Positions 18,433 through 26,486 of a stretch of 63,662 bases of DNA are shown here, one piece after another. The DNA comes from JAGXLC01 sp964585385. GTDB lineage: Bacteria > Bacteroidota > Bacteroidia > Bacteroidales > UBA12077. The notes beneath the pieces were generated by a model. That model made no database searches and was not told the origin of the DNA. It saw nothing but the letters and a program-made list of their open reading frames with translations. The stretch covers positions 1 through 63,662 of the forward strand of contig CAZPDP010000018.1 in the NCBI GenBank assembly GCA_964585385.1. The letters are read 5' to 3'. The stretch's first letter is position 1. Every line of letters begins with the position of its first letter. The translations under genes were made by a program, and so were the position numbers.

Positions 18433-18476
18433 AAATACTTTACAGTTGATGCAGCTTGCCCGGCTGTAAAGTATTT
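18433..18476 (+). promoter_or_regulatory. Perfect 13-bp stem-loop between atpE and atpF
   Basis: AAATACTTTACAG at 18433-18445 is perfectly inverted as CTGTAAAGTATTT at 18464-18476, with an 18-nt loop; G-U pairs can lengthen it. No T-run follows, so it is not a normal terminator and the operon continues. It sits where the c subunit is needed in many copies relative to b, so an mRNA 3'-end stabiliser or processing site is a reasonable reading. Confidence 0.75.
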
Positions 18477-18493
18477 GATAAATACATGCGGTT

Positions 18494-18988
18494 ATGGAAC
18501 TGATTAGACCTGATTTCGGATTGTTTTTCTGGATGCTTATTTCTTTTGGTATATTGCTTTTTATTTTGAAAAGATATGCCTGGAAACCTATATTGAATGC
18601 CCTGAAAGAAAGGGAAAGAACTATCCAGGAAAGGCTTGATATAGCCAGAAAGGCAAAAAAAGAACTTGCTGAAATAGAGTTTGGCAATGAAAGAATTATA
18701 GCCCTGGCAAAAGTGGAAAGGGCAAATATTCTTAAAGAAGCCCAGGAAAAGAAAAATGAGATAATAGAGGAAGCCAGGGAAGATGCCAGAAAGCAGGCAG
18801 AAAAAATGATTGAAGATACGCATAAGAAAATTGAAAAGCAGAAAGAAGATGCCATGGAGGATATCAAGAATCAAATTTCTTCTCTTTCCATAGATATTGC
18901 GGAAAAAATATTAAAACAACAGCTTTCGAGAGATAAAGCACAGAAAGATTATATCCGCGAACTGGTGGATAAAATTGAGTTTAACTAA
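18494..18988 (+). CDS. atpF: F-type ATP synthase subunit b
   Basis: Peripheral stalk subunit with a single N-terminal membrane helix (FGLFFWMLISFGILLFILKRYAW). It continues as a long charged helix rich in Lys, Glu and Ala, which dimerises and contacts delta. The length of 164 residues is standard. It lies 67 nt after atpE, the only sizeable gap in the run, occupied by the stem-loop. It is 6 nt before atpH. Confidence 0.96.
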   Translation: MELIRPDFGLFFWMLISFGILLFILKRYAWKPILNALKERERTIQERLDIARKAKKELAEIEFGNERIIALAKVERANILKEAQEKKNEIIEEAREDARKQAEKMIEDTHKKIEKQKEDAMEDIKNQISSLSIDIAEKILKQQLSRDKAQKDYIRELVDKIEFN

Positions 18989-18994
18989 TAGCAC

Positions 18995-19555
18995 ATGTTA
19001 GGAAGTCTGATTGCCATAAGGTATGCCAAAGCTTTTCTTCTTAAGGGCAAAGAAGAGGGAATTCTTGATGAGTTAAACAGAGATGCAGAGTTTCTGAAAA
19101 GATCTTTTGAACAACATGAAATCCTGTATGAGGTTTTAAGCCAGCCTACCATTGCGATTTCGAAAAAAACAGAGATCGTTGACAATGTGTATAGCACACG
19201 ATTAAACCCTGCCACTCTTGATTTTTTAAAACTGATCATAAAGAACAGAAGGGAACCCTATTTGAAAGCTATTATCAGAAATTTTTTCGATCTGTATAAT
19301 AAGGAAAAAGGGATAAAATATGCGATTTTAACTACAGTGGTTGAGCTGGGAAAAAAGGAACAAGAATCCGTCAAAGAGTTTATCAAAAAGAATTTTGATG
19401 CGAATGAAATAAAGCTCGAGCTGCAAGTTGACGAAAGTATCATGGGTGGATTTATTATTCAGATCAAAGATCAGCTGTTTGATGTTAGTGTACGAAGGCA
19501 ATTGGACACAATAAGGAAGAACTTTCTGCTTAAAAAATTTAACAACCATAATTGA
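18995..19555 (+). CDS. atpH: F-type ATP synthase subunit delta
   Basis: Stator cap that joins subunit b to the alpha subunits at the top of F1. It shows the six-helix N-terminal domain (IAIRYAKAFLLKGKEEG) and the C-terminal signature VDESIMGGFIIQIKDQLFDVSVRRQLDTI. The length of 186 residues is normal. It is tightly packed between atpF and atpA, 14 nt before the latter. Confidence 0.96.
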   Translation: MLGSLIAIRYAKAFLLKGKEEGILDELNRDAEFLKRSFEQHEILYEVLSQPTIAISKKTEIVDNVYSTRLNPATLDFLKLIIKNRREPYLKAIIRNFFDLYNKEKGIKYAILTTVVELGKKEQESVKEFIKKNFDANEIKLELQVDESIMGGFIIQIKDQLFDVSVRRQLDTIRKNFLLKKFNNHN

Positions 19556-19569
19556 AATAATAAGATACC

Positions 19570-21150
19570 ATGGAAGACATTAGACCAGGTGAAATATCTA
19601 AAATATTAAAAGAACGCCTTGGAGAGAAAAAAACATATTCTGAGTTTGAAGAAGTGGGAACCGTCCTTCAGGCAGGTGATGGAATAGCAAGAATTTATGG
19701 CCTTTCGAACGTGGAGTATAATGAATTGATAGAGTTTGACAGCGGTGTTATGGGGATAACCCTAAACCTGGAAGCAGATAACGTGGGAGCAGTATTGCTT
19801 GGCAGTTCAGATAAGGTAAGCGAAGGTGAACGGGTTAAGCGAACCGGACGCATTGCCTCCCTGCATGTTGGAGATGGATTGTTGGGAAGGGTGATTAATA
19901 CCATTGGAATTCCCCTGGACGGCAAAGGTCCTGTTACCGGAGACACCTATGAGCTGCCCCTGGAAAGGAAGGCTCCCGGGGTTATATACCGGCAGCCGGT
20001 AAACGAACCTATACAAACCGGGATAAAAGCTATTGATGCAATGATTCCAATCGGGCGCGGGCAACGCGAATTAATCATCGGTGACCGGCAAACAGGGAAG
20101 ACCGCTATTGCTATCGATACCATAATCAACCAAAAAAAGTTTTACGATGAAGGGAACCCCGTGTACTGTATTTATGTAGCTGTAGGTCAGAAAAAATCAA
20201 CCGTTGCACAAATTGCCCGCATTCTTGAACAGCATGGAGCCATGGATTACACGGTAATTGTTTCTGCCACTGCTGCCGAACCTGCAGCGCTGCAGTTTTA
20301 TGCACCTTTTGCCGGCGCCGCTGTAGGAGAATATTTCAGAGATACCGGTCGTTCAGCCCTGGTCGTGTACGATGACCTTTCAAAGCAGGCTGTTTCCTAC
20401 CGTGAGGTGTCATTGCTGCTCAGAAGACCCCCGGGAAGAGAAGCCTATCCGGGTGATGTGTTTTACCTTCATTCGAGATTGCTTGAAAGAGCGGCCAAAA
20501 TTATTGAGTCGGATGAAATTGCCAGACAGATGAATGACCTGCCAGAAGTATTAAAACCCAAAGTAAAAGGTGGAGGTTCGCTTACTGCACTCCCCATAAT
20601 AGAAACACAGGCAGGCGACATTTCAGCCTATATACCAACCAATGTGATTTCCATAACTGATGGCCAGATTTTCCTTGAGCCGGACCTTTTTAATGCGGGA
20701 GTCCGTCCCGGCATTAATGTGGGAATTTCTGTATCCAGGGTCGGGGGTAGTGCACAGATAAAGGCCATGAAAAAGGTAGCGGGCACACTGAAGCTGGATC
20801 AGGCTGAATACAGGGAATTGGAGGCATTTTCCAAGTTTGGATCAGATCTTGACCCGGCTACCCAGAAAGTTCTTAATAAAGGAGCAAGAAATGTTGAAAT
20901 ATTGAAACAGGGACAATACACACCCATGCCGGTGGAAAAGCAGATTGCCATTATTTATTGCGGAACCAAAGGCCTGTTAAATGAAATACCCCTCAATAAA
21001 GTAAAAGAATTTGAAAAAGAGTTCCTGGAAAAAATGGAAGTGGAGCATGGGGATCTCTTAAAAAGTTTGAAAGAGGGGGAAATATCAGACGAAATTACCC
21101 AAAAAATAGAACAAACCGCAGCCGATGTGGCCGAAAATTATAAGCAGTAA
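19570..21150 (+). CDS. atpA: F-type ATP synthase subunit alpha
   Basis: Non-catalytic nucleotide-binding subunit of F1. The Walker A loop GDRQTGKT is at residues 171-178. The conserved blocks YDDLSKQAVSYREVSLLLRRPPGREAYPGDVFY and RPGINVGISVSRVGGSAQ are intact. The length of 526 residues is slightly above E. coli. It lies between atpH and atpG, 15 nt from the latter. Confidence 0.99.
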   Translation: MEDIRPGEISKILKERLGEKKTYSEFEEVGTVLQAGDGIARIYGLSNVEYNELIEFDSGVMGITLNLEADNVGAVLLGSSDKVSEGERVKRTGRIASLHVGDGLLGRVINTIGIPLDGKGPVTGDTYELPLERKAPGVIYRQPVNEPIQTGIKAIDAMIPIGRGQRELIIGDRQTGKTAIAIDTIINQKKFYDEGNPVYCIYVAVGQKKSTVAQIARILEQHGAMDYTVIVSATAAEPAALQFYAPFAGAAVGEYFRDTGRSALVVYDDLSKQAVSYREVSLLLRRPPGREAYPGDVFYLHSRLLERAAKIIESDEIARQMNDLPEVLKPKVKGGGSLTALPIIETQAGDISAYIPTNVISITDGQIFLEPDLFNAGVRPGINVGISVSRVGGSAQIKAMKKVAGTLKLDQAEYRELEAFSKFGSDLDPATQKVLNKGARNVEILKQGQYTPMPVEKQIAIIYCGTKGLLNEIPLNKVKEFEKEFLEKMEVEHGDLLKSLKEGEISDEITQKIEQTAADVAENYKQ

Positions 21151-21165
21151 TGAAAAAGTGAAATT

Positions 21166-22056
21166 ATGAGTAACCTGAAAGAAATCAGGACGCGAATTGC
21201 TTCTGTTCAGTCCACAAAAAAGATTACAAGCGCCATGAAGATGGTGGCTGCAGCCAAGCTGAAAAAAGCCCAGGATGCAGTCATTAATTTACGTCCTTAT
21301 GCCAATAAATTACAGGAATTGTTGGTTGATATAGCCCAAAGCATAGGATATGAATCTGTTAAAAGTGAGTATTTCAGAAAACCACCTAAAGAAGGCGCTA
21401 ACGTTTTGCTGGTGGTTATTTCTTCCAATAAAGGACTTTGCGGATCCTTTAATGCCAATATTATAAAAAAAACCGATGAGACTCTTGCCCGGAAATACCC
21501 CAATGAGCACAAAGAAAAGAATGTTTCAATCTATTCCATTGGTAAAAAAGGAACAGAACATTTTCAATCACATGACTACCCACTTTATGATTCTGATGAT
21601 GACGTTCTTGAAAGTACCACCTATAAAAAATTGCTTCCATGCATAAATAAAGTGATGGATGCCTTCATAAACAAAGAATTTGACATTGTCGAAATAGTGT
21701 ACAATAAATTTAAGAATGCAGCAGTTCAATTATTAACGCTGGAACAATTTTTACCAGTTGAACTGGATTTGGGTGAGCAAAAAGAAATAAATCATCACAA
21801 TTATATTTTTGAGCCATCAAGAGAGTATATTGTACAGGAGATGATTCCAAAATCGCTTCGAACTCATTTTTATGAAGCAATATTGGAGTCGCTTGCTGCG
21901 GAACATGGTGCAAGGATGACGGCAATGCATAAAGCAACCGACAATGCAACCGATTTAATAAAAGAACTGAGATTAAAATATAATAAGGCAAGACAAGCTG
22001 CTATTACAACCGAAATTTCAGAGGTTGTGAGCGGGGCTGAGGCATTAAGGCAGTAG
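21166..22056 (+). CDS. atpG: F-type ATP synthase subunit gamma
   Basis: Central rotor shaft of F1. The N-terminal helix LKEIRTRIASVQSTKKITSAMKMVAAAKLKKAQ and the C-terminal helix RMTAMHKATDNATDLIKELRLKYNKARQAAITTEISEVVSGAEAL are both complete. The Rossmann-like middle domain contains VVISSNKGLCGSFNANI. The length of 296 residues is normal. It is the last ATPase gene, 30 nt before an AlbA_2-domain gene on the same strand. Confidence 0.98.
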   Translation: MSNLKEIRTRIASVQSTKKITSAMKMVAAAKLKKAQDAVINLRPYANKLQELLVDIAQSIGYESVKSEYFRKPPKEGANVLLVVISSNKGLCGSFNANIIKKTDETLARKYPNEHKEKNVSIYSIGKKGTEHFQSHDYPLYDSDDDVLESTTYKKLLPCINKVMDAFINKEFDIVEIVYNKFKNAAVQLLTLEQFLPVELDLGEQKEINHHNYIFEPSREYIVQEMIPKSLRTHFYEAILESLAAEHGARMTAMHKATDNATDLIKELRLKYNKARQAAITTEISEVVSGAEALRQ

Positions 22057-22086
22057 CAGATTACCTTTTTAATTCCTTCGGAAAAG

Positions 22087-22725
22087 ATGAGTGCTTACAT
22101 TTATGACATGATCCGTCAGGGTGAACATGATATGCTTGATTTTAAGCATTCTATAACGGATTCGAAAAAGATCGCCAAATCATTGGTGGCTTTCGCGAAT
22201 ACGAATGGTGGGAAACTGCTTATTGGAGTAAAAGACAACGGCACTATCTCCGGGATAAGAACCGAGGAAGAATTCTATATGGTGGAAGCCGCAGCGCATT
22301 TATATTGTAGTCCTGAGATAAGGTTTTCAACGGAAACCTGGAATATCGACGGGAAAAAAATCCTTGAAATTACCATTCCTAAAAGCCTGGATAAGGTCTA
22401 TTATGCTAAAGAATCATCAGGAAAATGGAAGGTATATATCAGGGTAAAAGATAAAAACTTTCTTGCAAACCGTGTCTTATTGAAAGTATGGAAGCAGAAA
22501 AGAAGAAAAAAGGGGACTTATGTGCGTTATGAGGATACAGAGCAGCTTCTGTTAAACTATCTTACGGATAATGATTATATTACGTTTGCGAAATTCAGGA
22601 AACTTGCCGGCATATCTCCTTATAAAGCTGAGAGGATACTTGTTAACCTGATTGTGCTTAACCTGGTTGATATTAATTTTACTGAAAAAGGTACATACTA
22701 CACCCTTAAAAGCAGGATACAATAA
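22087..22725 (+). CDS. AlbA_2 (Schlafen-type) domain protein with C-terminal winged helix
   Basis: The AlbA_2 domain lies at about residues 8-125, with the typical sequence GEHDMLDFKHSITDSKKIAKSLVAFANTNGGKLLIGVKDNG. A basic linker (KQKRRKKGTY) and a small helical domain that looks like a winged helix follow. Proteins of this class bind nucleic acid, and many act as regulators; the target is unknown. The 30-nt gap after atpG and lack of a terminator suggest co-transcription with the F-ATPase genes, although no direct link in function is known. The length is 212 residues. Confidence 0.85.
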   Translation: MSAYIYDMIRQGEHDMLDFKHSITDSKKIAKSLVAFANTNGGKLLIGVKDNGTISGIRTEEEFYMVEAAAHLYCSPEIRFSTETWNIDGKKILEITIPKSLDKVYYAKESSGKWKVYIRVKDKNFLANRVLLKVWKQKRRKKGTYVRYEDTEQLLLNYLTDNDYITFAKFRKLAGISPYKAERILVNLIVLNLVDINFTEKGTYYTLKSRIQ

Positions 22726-22881
22726 TTTGGCATAATATATGTTTATTATTAGATGTAAATATTTAAAAATCAAACTAAATTTATGTAAAATTTTGATATT
22801 TATTTCATAATTAAAATGGAATTTTTACTTTTATGAGCTAAAATCGGAATTGTTTATCCTAAAACCTTAAAATGATTACGT

Positions 22882-23862
22882 ATGGATAAGAAAATCAAAA
22901 CAGTAGCGCTACTTTTACTGGGCGTATTTTTAGCAACTTTCTCCTTGAATGCCCAGAATTTAAATGACGCTATGCGTGAGATTAAAAAAGGAGATCAGGA
23001 AAAGCGTTCGGATAATTACACAGGAGCTATTGAAGCGTATGGTAATTGTGTAAGTATCTGTGAACAGCTGGGAAGTGAAGCTGATGCTTTAGAAAAAGAA
23101 GCACAGAAAAAACTGGTTAAGAGCCATCTGGATTACGGGAATGAATTGCTTAAGCAAGACAAATACGATCAGGCACTGGATGAATACAACAAGGTATTAG
23201 ACCTGGGTGCTCAATACGAGCAAGATACCTATAAAGAAAAGGCAGAGAGGAATATTTCAAAAGCTTGGTATACCAAGGGTAAAAAAAGCCTGAGTAGTAA
23301 AAATTATGAAGAAGCGATAAAAGAATTTGATAAAGCTATTGAAGGAGACCCGGATTATGGATGGGCATATATCAGAAAGGCCATCGCTTATAGAGATTTG
23401 GGAGAACCTGAAAATATGGAAAATGCTATTAGTGAGGCCGTTCAGATTGGAGAAAAAACAGATAATGATAAAGTTGTAAACTCTGCAAAACAGGTTGCTT
23501 ATAGGTATTATTACAATCTGGGAGCTACCGCTTTAAAAAATAAGAATTACAGCAAAGCAGCCGAAAATCTTGAGAAGGCTTCAAAATACAACGGCTCGGC
23601 TACGATCTATCATTACCTGGCATTAAGTTACGGACAACTTTCAGAATTTGAAAAGGCCATTGAAAGAGAAGAAAAAGCAATCCAGATGCTGGAAGAAGAA
23701 AATTCAGATGAAGAGATGGCTAAATATTATTACACCCTGGCAGGGTATTATGTAAAATTAGGAAAAGATCAGAAAGCCTGCAGTGCATATAGGAATGCTG
23801 CTTATGGGCAATACAAAGCCAATGCGGAATATCAAATCAAGCACATTCTGAAGTGTAACTAA
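22882..23862 (+). CDS. Exported tetratricopeptide-repeat protein
   Basis: A signal peptide (KTVALLLLGVFLATFSLNAQ) leads into repeats of the TPR kind. Examples are YDQALDEYNKVLDLGAQYEQ, NYEEAIKEFDKAIEGDPDYGWAYIRKA, NYSKAAENLEKASKYNGSATIYHYLALSY and KDQKACSAYRNAAYG. The 326 residues contain little besides the repeats, so it is probably a periplasmic scaffold or adaptor. It is a single-gene unit followed by a terminator. Partners cannot be inferred. Confidence 0.85.
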   Translation: MDKKIKTVALLLLGVFLATFSLNAQNLNDAMREIKKGDQEKRSDNYTGAIEAYGNCVSICEQLGSEADALEKEAQKKLVKSHLDYGNELLKQDKYDQALDEYNKVLDLGAQYEQDTYKEKAERNISKAWYTKGKKSLSSKNYEEAIKEFDKAIEGDPDYGWAYIRKAIAYRDLGEPENMENAISEAVQIGEKTDNDKVVNSAKQVAYRYYYNLGATALKNKNYSKAAENLEKASKYNGSATIYHYLALSYGQLSEFEKAIEREEKAIQMLEEENSDEEMAKYYYTLAGYYVKLGKDQKACSAYRNAAYGQYKANAEYQIKHILKCN

Positions 23863-23889
23863 GATATTTCAAAAAGAATAATGTAAGGA

Positions 23890-23921
23890 AAGGGTTCGGA
23901 GGTTAACTTCGAACCTTTTTT
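23890..23921 (+). terminator. Terminator after the TPR gene
   Basis: AAGGGTTCG at 23890-23898 pairs with CGAACCTTT at 23910-23918 (one G-U pair), followed by T to 23921. It lies between two convergent genes. Confidence 0.85.
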
Positions 23922-25644
23922 ATTGCTCCCGTTGAGTAACTTTTAAAGTGCGCAGACGGTTTAATGCCGCAGCCAGCTCAAATTTTCTGAACACAGCATA
24001 ATTCCCGTCTTTTGGATGTCCCACAATGTTTAGACCTTCTTCCCGGATATCATGAAATATAAGCTCCAGTATTTCCTCAATGGTTCTTTTTCCATTCATA
24101 TACTTTTTGGCATAGACAAGGGCTTCCGCAATGGCATTGGTCTGACTGGCATCACAGATTTGCTCCACAGCGCTCAGGTCAATGTGGGTTTTCCCAAACA
24201 GAATCCCATCCTTACCGTTTGTTTTAATCTTTTTTCTCTTTTTTCCTTTGGAAGGATCGATACTTTCAGCAACAGGAATTCTTTTCCTTATTAAACCAAA
24301 GCTTTGGCCGCCTTCAGGCTTTCTGTGGTTTTCAGATTTTTGCTTTATTTTTTCAACCTCACCAGTAAGATCTTTGGGCACGTAATTGTCCATTCCGATA
24401 ACATAATCCGCCACATCAAAATAATCACCCGAACCTCCCATCACAAGGATGGTGGATATGTCATATTCTTCGTACAATTTTTTCACTTTGTCAATGAAGG
24501 GTGTAATGGGCTCCTGGTCTTTATGAATAAGCTGCTGCATGCGGTTATCCCGAATCATAAAATTGGTGGCTGAGGTGTCCTCGTCAATGAGTATAAGCTG
24601 TGTACCGGCCTCTATGACTTCAATAATGTTAGCGGCCTGCGAAGTACTGCCGCTGGCGTCTTCTGTTGTAAAGTCTTTGGTGGATTTACCCAGCGGGAGG
24701 TTATTGATAAAGGGTGAAATATCCACTTTTTTGATGCTCCGGCGGTCTTCCGACCTGATTTTAACTGCAGATGGGTTGGCAACCACATATTCTCTTCCAT
24801 CCCCCGGAATGTGATTGTAAATTCCCTGTTCTATCGCCTGCAGGATAGTGGATTTTCCATGAAAACCTCCACCCACTATTAAGTTTATACCTTTCTTTAT
24901 ACCCATGCCTTTTATTAGGCCTTTGCTGGGCAAATCGATTGAGGTATATAAAGTATCCGGCGATTTGAAAGGTATGACTTTTTCCACTGGCATCGGTCTG
25001 GGATCGACCCCACTAATTCTCGGAAGAATCGAATCATTCGCTATAAAGGCGATGAGTTCCTCCCGTTCAAGAATAGACCTGAGAAAGTCTGCATCTTCAT
25101 TTACCTGGTAATGTTCCTGAAGCTTTTTTTGAGGCAAATTTTCAAATTTAAGCGCTTTATTTATGATGGAAGGGATTTCTTCCATAAAGATAGTTTTTGC
25201 TTCTCTGCCGGCGATTTTCCGACCAAAAGCAGGCAGTCCGACAGTGAATCGTATCTCTGTATTTTCTTCAGTAATAAATGCCGACGTTCTTTCCAGGATT
25301 TCCTGGCCGGGCTGGTCAATATTAATCCGCCCGCTTTTGCCCGAGCCCCGTGAGCCTTTTGAATATTGCCTGATGGCCCGGGCAAACTCACGCGTTAAAA
25401 AATCGCGCGTTGCAATTTCCCTGCTTCTGTTGTAATAGCAATCCTCAGGAAATCCGGCAATCTCCTGAGGAACAACAACCCTAATTTTACTTGGACCGGC
25501 GAACGGATCTCCCTGAACATGGTCAACAAACAGGGTAAAACCTTCCTCTTCAAACTCGTAGGCTCCTTCGATGTCCTTGTATGCCTTGTAGCCTTTGCGG
25601 TCGATGCGGTTTAAATCTTGCGCGAGATCATGCAGAGTTTTCAT
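23920..25644 (-). CDS. ABC-class P-loop ATPase (COG3044 type)
   Basis: Cytoplasmic ATPase of the stand-alone 'predicted ATPase of the ABC class' family; its trypanosome relative MRB1590 binds RNA. The Walker A loop GGGFHGKST is at residues 258-266, an ABC-signature-like SGSTSQAANIIEVIE at about 331-345, and Walker B LILIDEDTSATNF at about 350-362. The N-terminal 240 residues form the family-specific domain, including the FADHVQGDPFA-like opening (LFVDHVQGDPFAGPSKIR). No transmembrane partner is nearby. The length of 574 residues is normal. It is a single gene with its own candidate promoter; the cellular role is not established. Confidence 0.92.
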   Translation of the reverse strand: MKTLHDLAQDLNRIDRKGYKAYKDIEGAYEFEEEGFTLFVDHVQGDPFAGPSKIRVVVPQEIAGFPEDCYYNRSREIATRDFLTREFARAIRQYSKGSRGSGKSGRINIDQPGQEILERTSAFITEENTEIRFTVGLPAFGRKIAGREAKTIFMEEIPSIINKALKFENLPQKKLQEHYQVNEDADFLRSILEREELIAFIANDSILPRISGVDPRPMPVEKVIPFKSPDTLYTSIDLPSKGLIKGMGIKKGINLIVGGGFHGKSTILQAIEQGIYNHIPGDGREYVVANPSAVKIRSEDRRSIKKVDISPFINNLPLGKSTKDFTTEDASGSTSQAANIIEVIEAGTQLILIDEDTSATNFMIRDNRMQQLIHKDQEPITPFIDKVKKLYEEYDISTILVMGGSGDYFDVADYVIGMDNYVPKDLTGEVEKIKQKSENHRKPEGGQSFGLIRKRIPVAESIDPSKGKKRKKIKTNGKDGILFGKTHIDLSAVEQICDASQTNAIAEALVYAKKYMNGKRTIEEILELIFHDIREEGLNIVGHPKDGNYAVFRKFELAAALNRLRTLKVTQREQ

Positions 25645-25682
25645 AGAGATGAATTTTCTTTTTGTTTTTCTTAAGTAGTTAA

Positions 25683-25690
25683 CAAATTTA
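25683..25690 (-). promoter_or_regulatory. Candidate -7 element for the ABC-class ATPase gene
   Basis: The plus strand CAAATTTA reads TAAATTTG on the minus strand, 39 nt before the ATG. No -33 TTG at a good distance was seen. Confidence 0.45.
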
Positions 25691-25732
25691 GATTATTATA
25701 GTTGGATTTAATAACATATAGATTCGTTGTAA

Positions 25733-26224
25733 TATGGAATAATTCCGGAGCAGCATATTCAAAACAGCTTATATTTTGAAATTAAGACTTTTTTTAGCCG
25801 GACTGCTGACAGTGGGAGATAAACTTTCTATGGCAAACGGAATAGACGAGCGCTATCCATTTCTCGACAACGACCTGGTAGACTTTGTCCAGAAAAACCC
25901 CGTTCGTTTTAAGCTGGGGGATTCAGAAAAAGAAATAGCAAAGCTGGATGAAAACTACCCTTCAAACAGAAATACAAGGAATTTACCAACGGCAAGATCC
26001 TATTGAGAAAAGCAATGGAAGAATTCATCCCCCAAAAGATCATTGAACGAAAAAAACAAGGATTTTCAGCCCCCGATGAAAGCTGGTACAGGGGAGAAAA
26101 CGCCCAATATGTGAAAGACCTGCTGATGAATGGGAAAAACCTCTCATCAGAATTTATTAACCAGGATTACGTTTCTAATATAATACATGAACATCTCAAC
26201 CAGAAAAAAACCACAGACTCCTGA
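25733..26224 (+). pseudogene. Remnant of an asparagine synthetase (glutamine-hydrolysing), C-terminal end only
   Basis: Three adjoining frames together read as the C-terminus of AsnB. The first is IPEQHIQNSLYFEIKTF from about 25739. The second, in a shifted frame, is LAGLLTVGDKLSMANGIDERYPFLDNDLVDFVQ. After another shift come KYKEFTNGKILLRKAM and EEFIPQKIIERKKQGFSAPDESWYRG. The first shift falls at a seven-T run near 25788, where six T would restore the frame; the second lies between about 25950 and 25970. The glutaminase domain and most of the synthetase domain are missing. It sits at the left edge of the glycan operon, where AsnB-like amidotransferases are common, so it is probably a decayed member of that locus. 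Confidence 0.88.
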
Positions 26225-26372
26225 TCTGGAGCTTCATGAACTTCGAATGGTGGCTGAGGTTGTTTATGGGGGGGGTTGGGTGATGTATTATATAGATTGG
26301 TTTTTATAAATAATACTAATATTGTTAAGACATTGGATGATGAGTCAGGAATCAACTTGTTTTAAATTATTA

Positions 26373-26380
26373 TATATTTG
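26373..26380 (+). promoter_or_regulatory. Candidate -7 element for the sulfated-glycan operon
   Basis: TATATTTG matches TAnnTTTG, giving an untranslated leader of roughly 100 nt before the first glycosyltransferase. The nearest upstream TTG is too close for a normal -33. The gap 26225-26486 holds nothing else I recognise. Confidence 0.4.
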
Positions 26381-26486
26381 TTGGGTTGATATATAATGAT
26401 ATTTTTACTTTATAAGATGAAAGTAAAAACCCTTCGAATATTTTATTAAATGATAAAAAGAATCCTATAAGTAATTAATAGATATA

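Noticed and set aside
18433..18476. Reading the atpE-atpF hairpin as an intrinsic terminator
   Set aside because: No T-run follows and the downstream subunit genes have no separate promoter that I can see.
18190..18867. Long minus-strand frame of 225 codons opposite atpE-atpF
   Set aside because: It is antisense to two certain genes; its Ser/Ile/Phe-rich translation is what the reverse of charged coiled-coil coding sequence gives.
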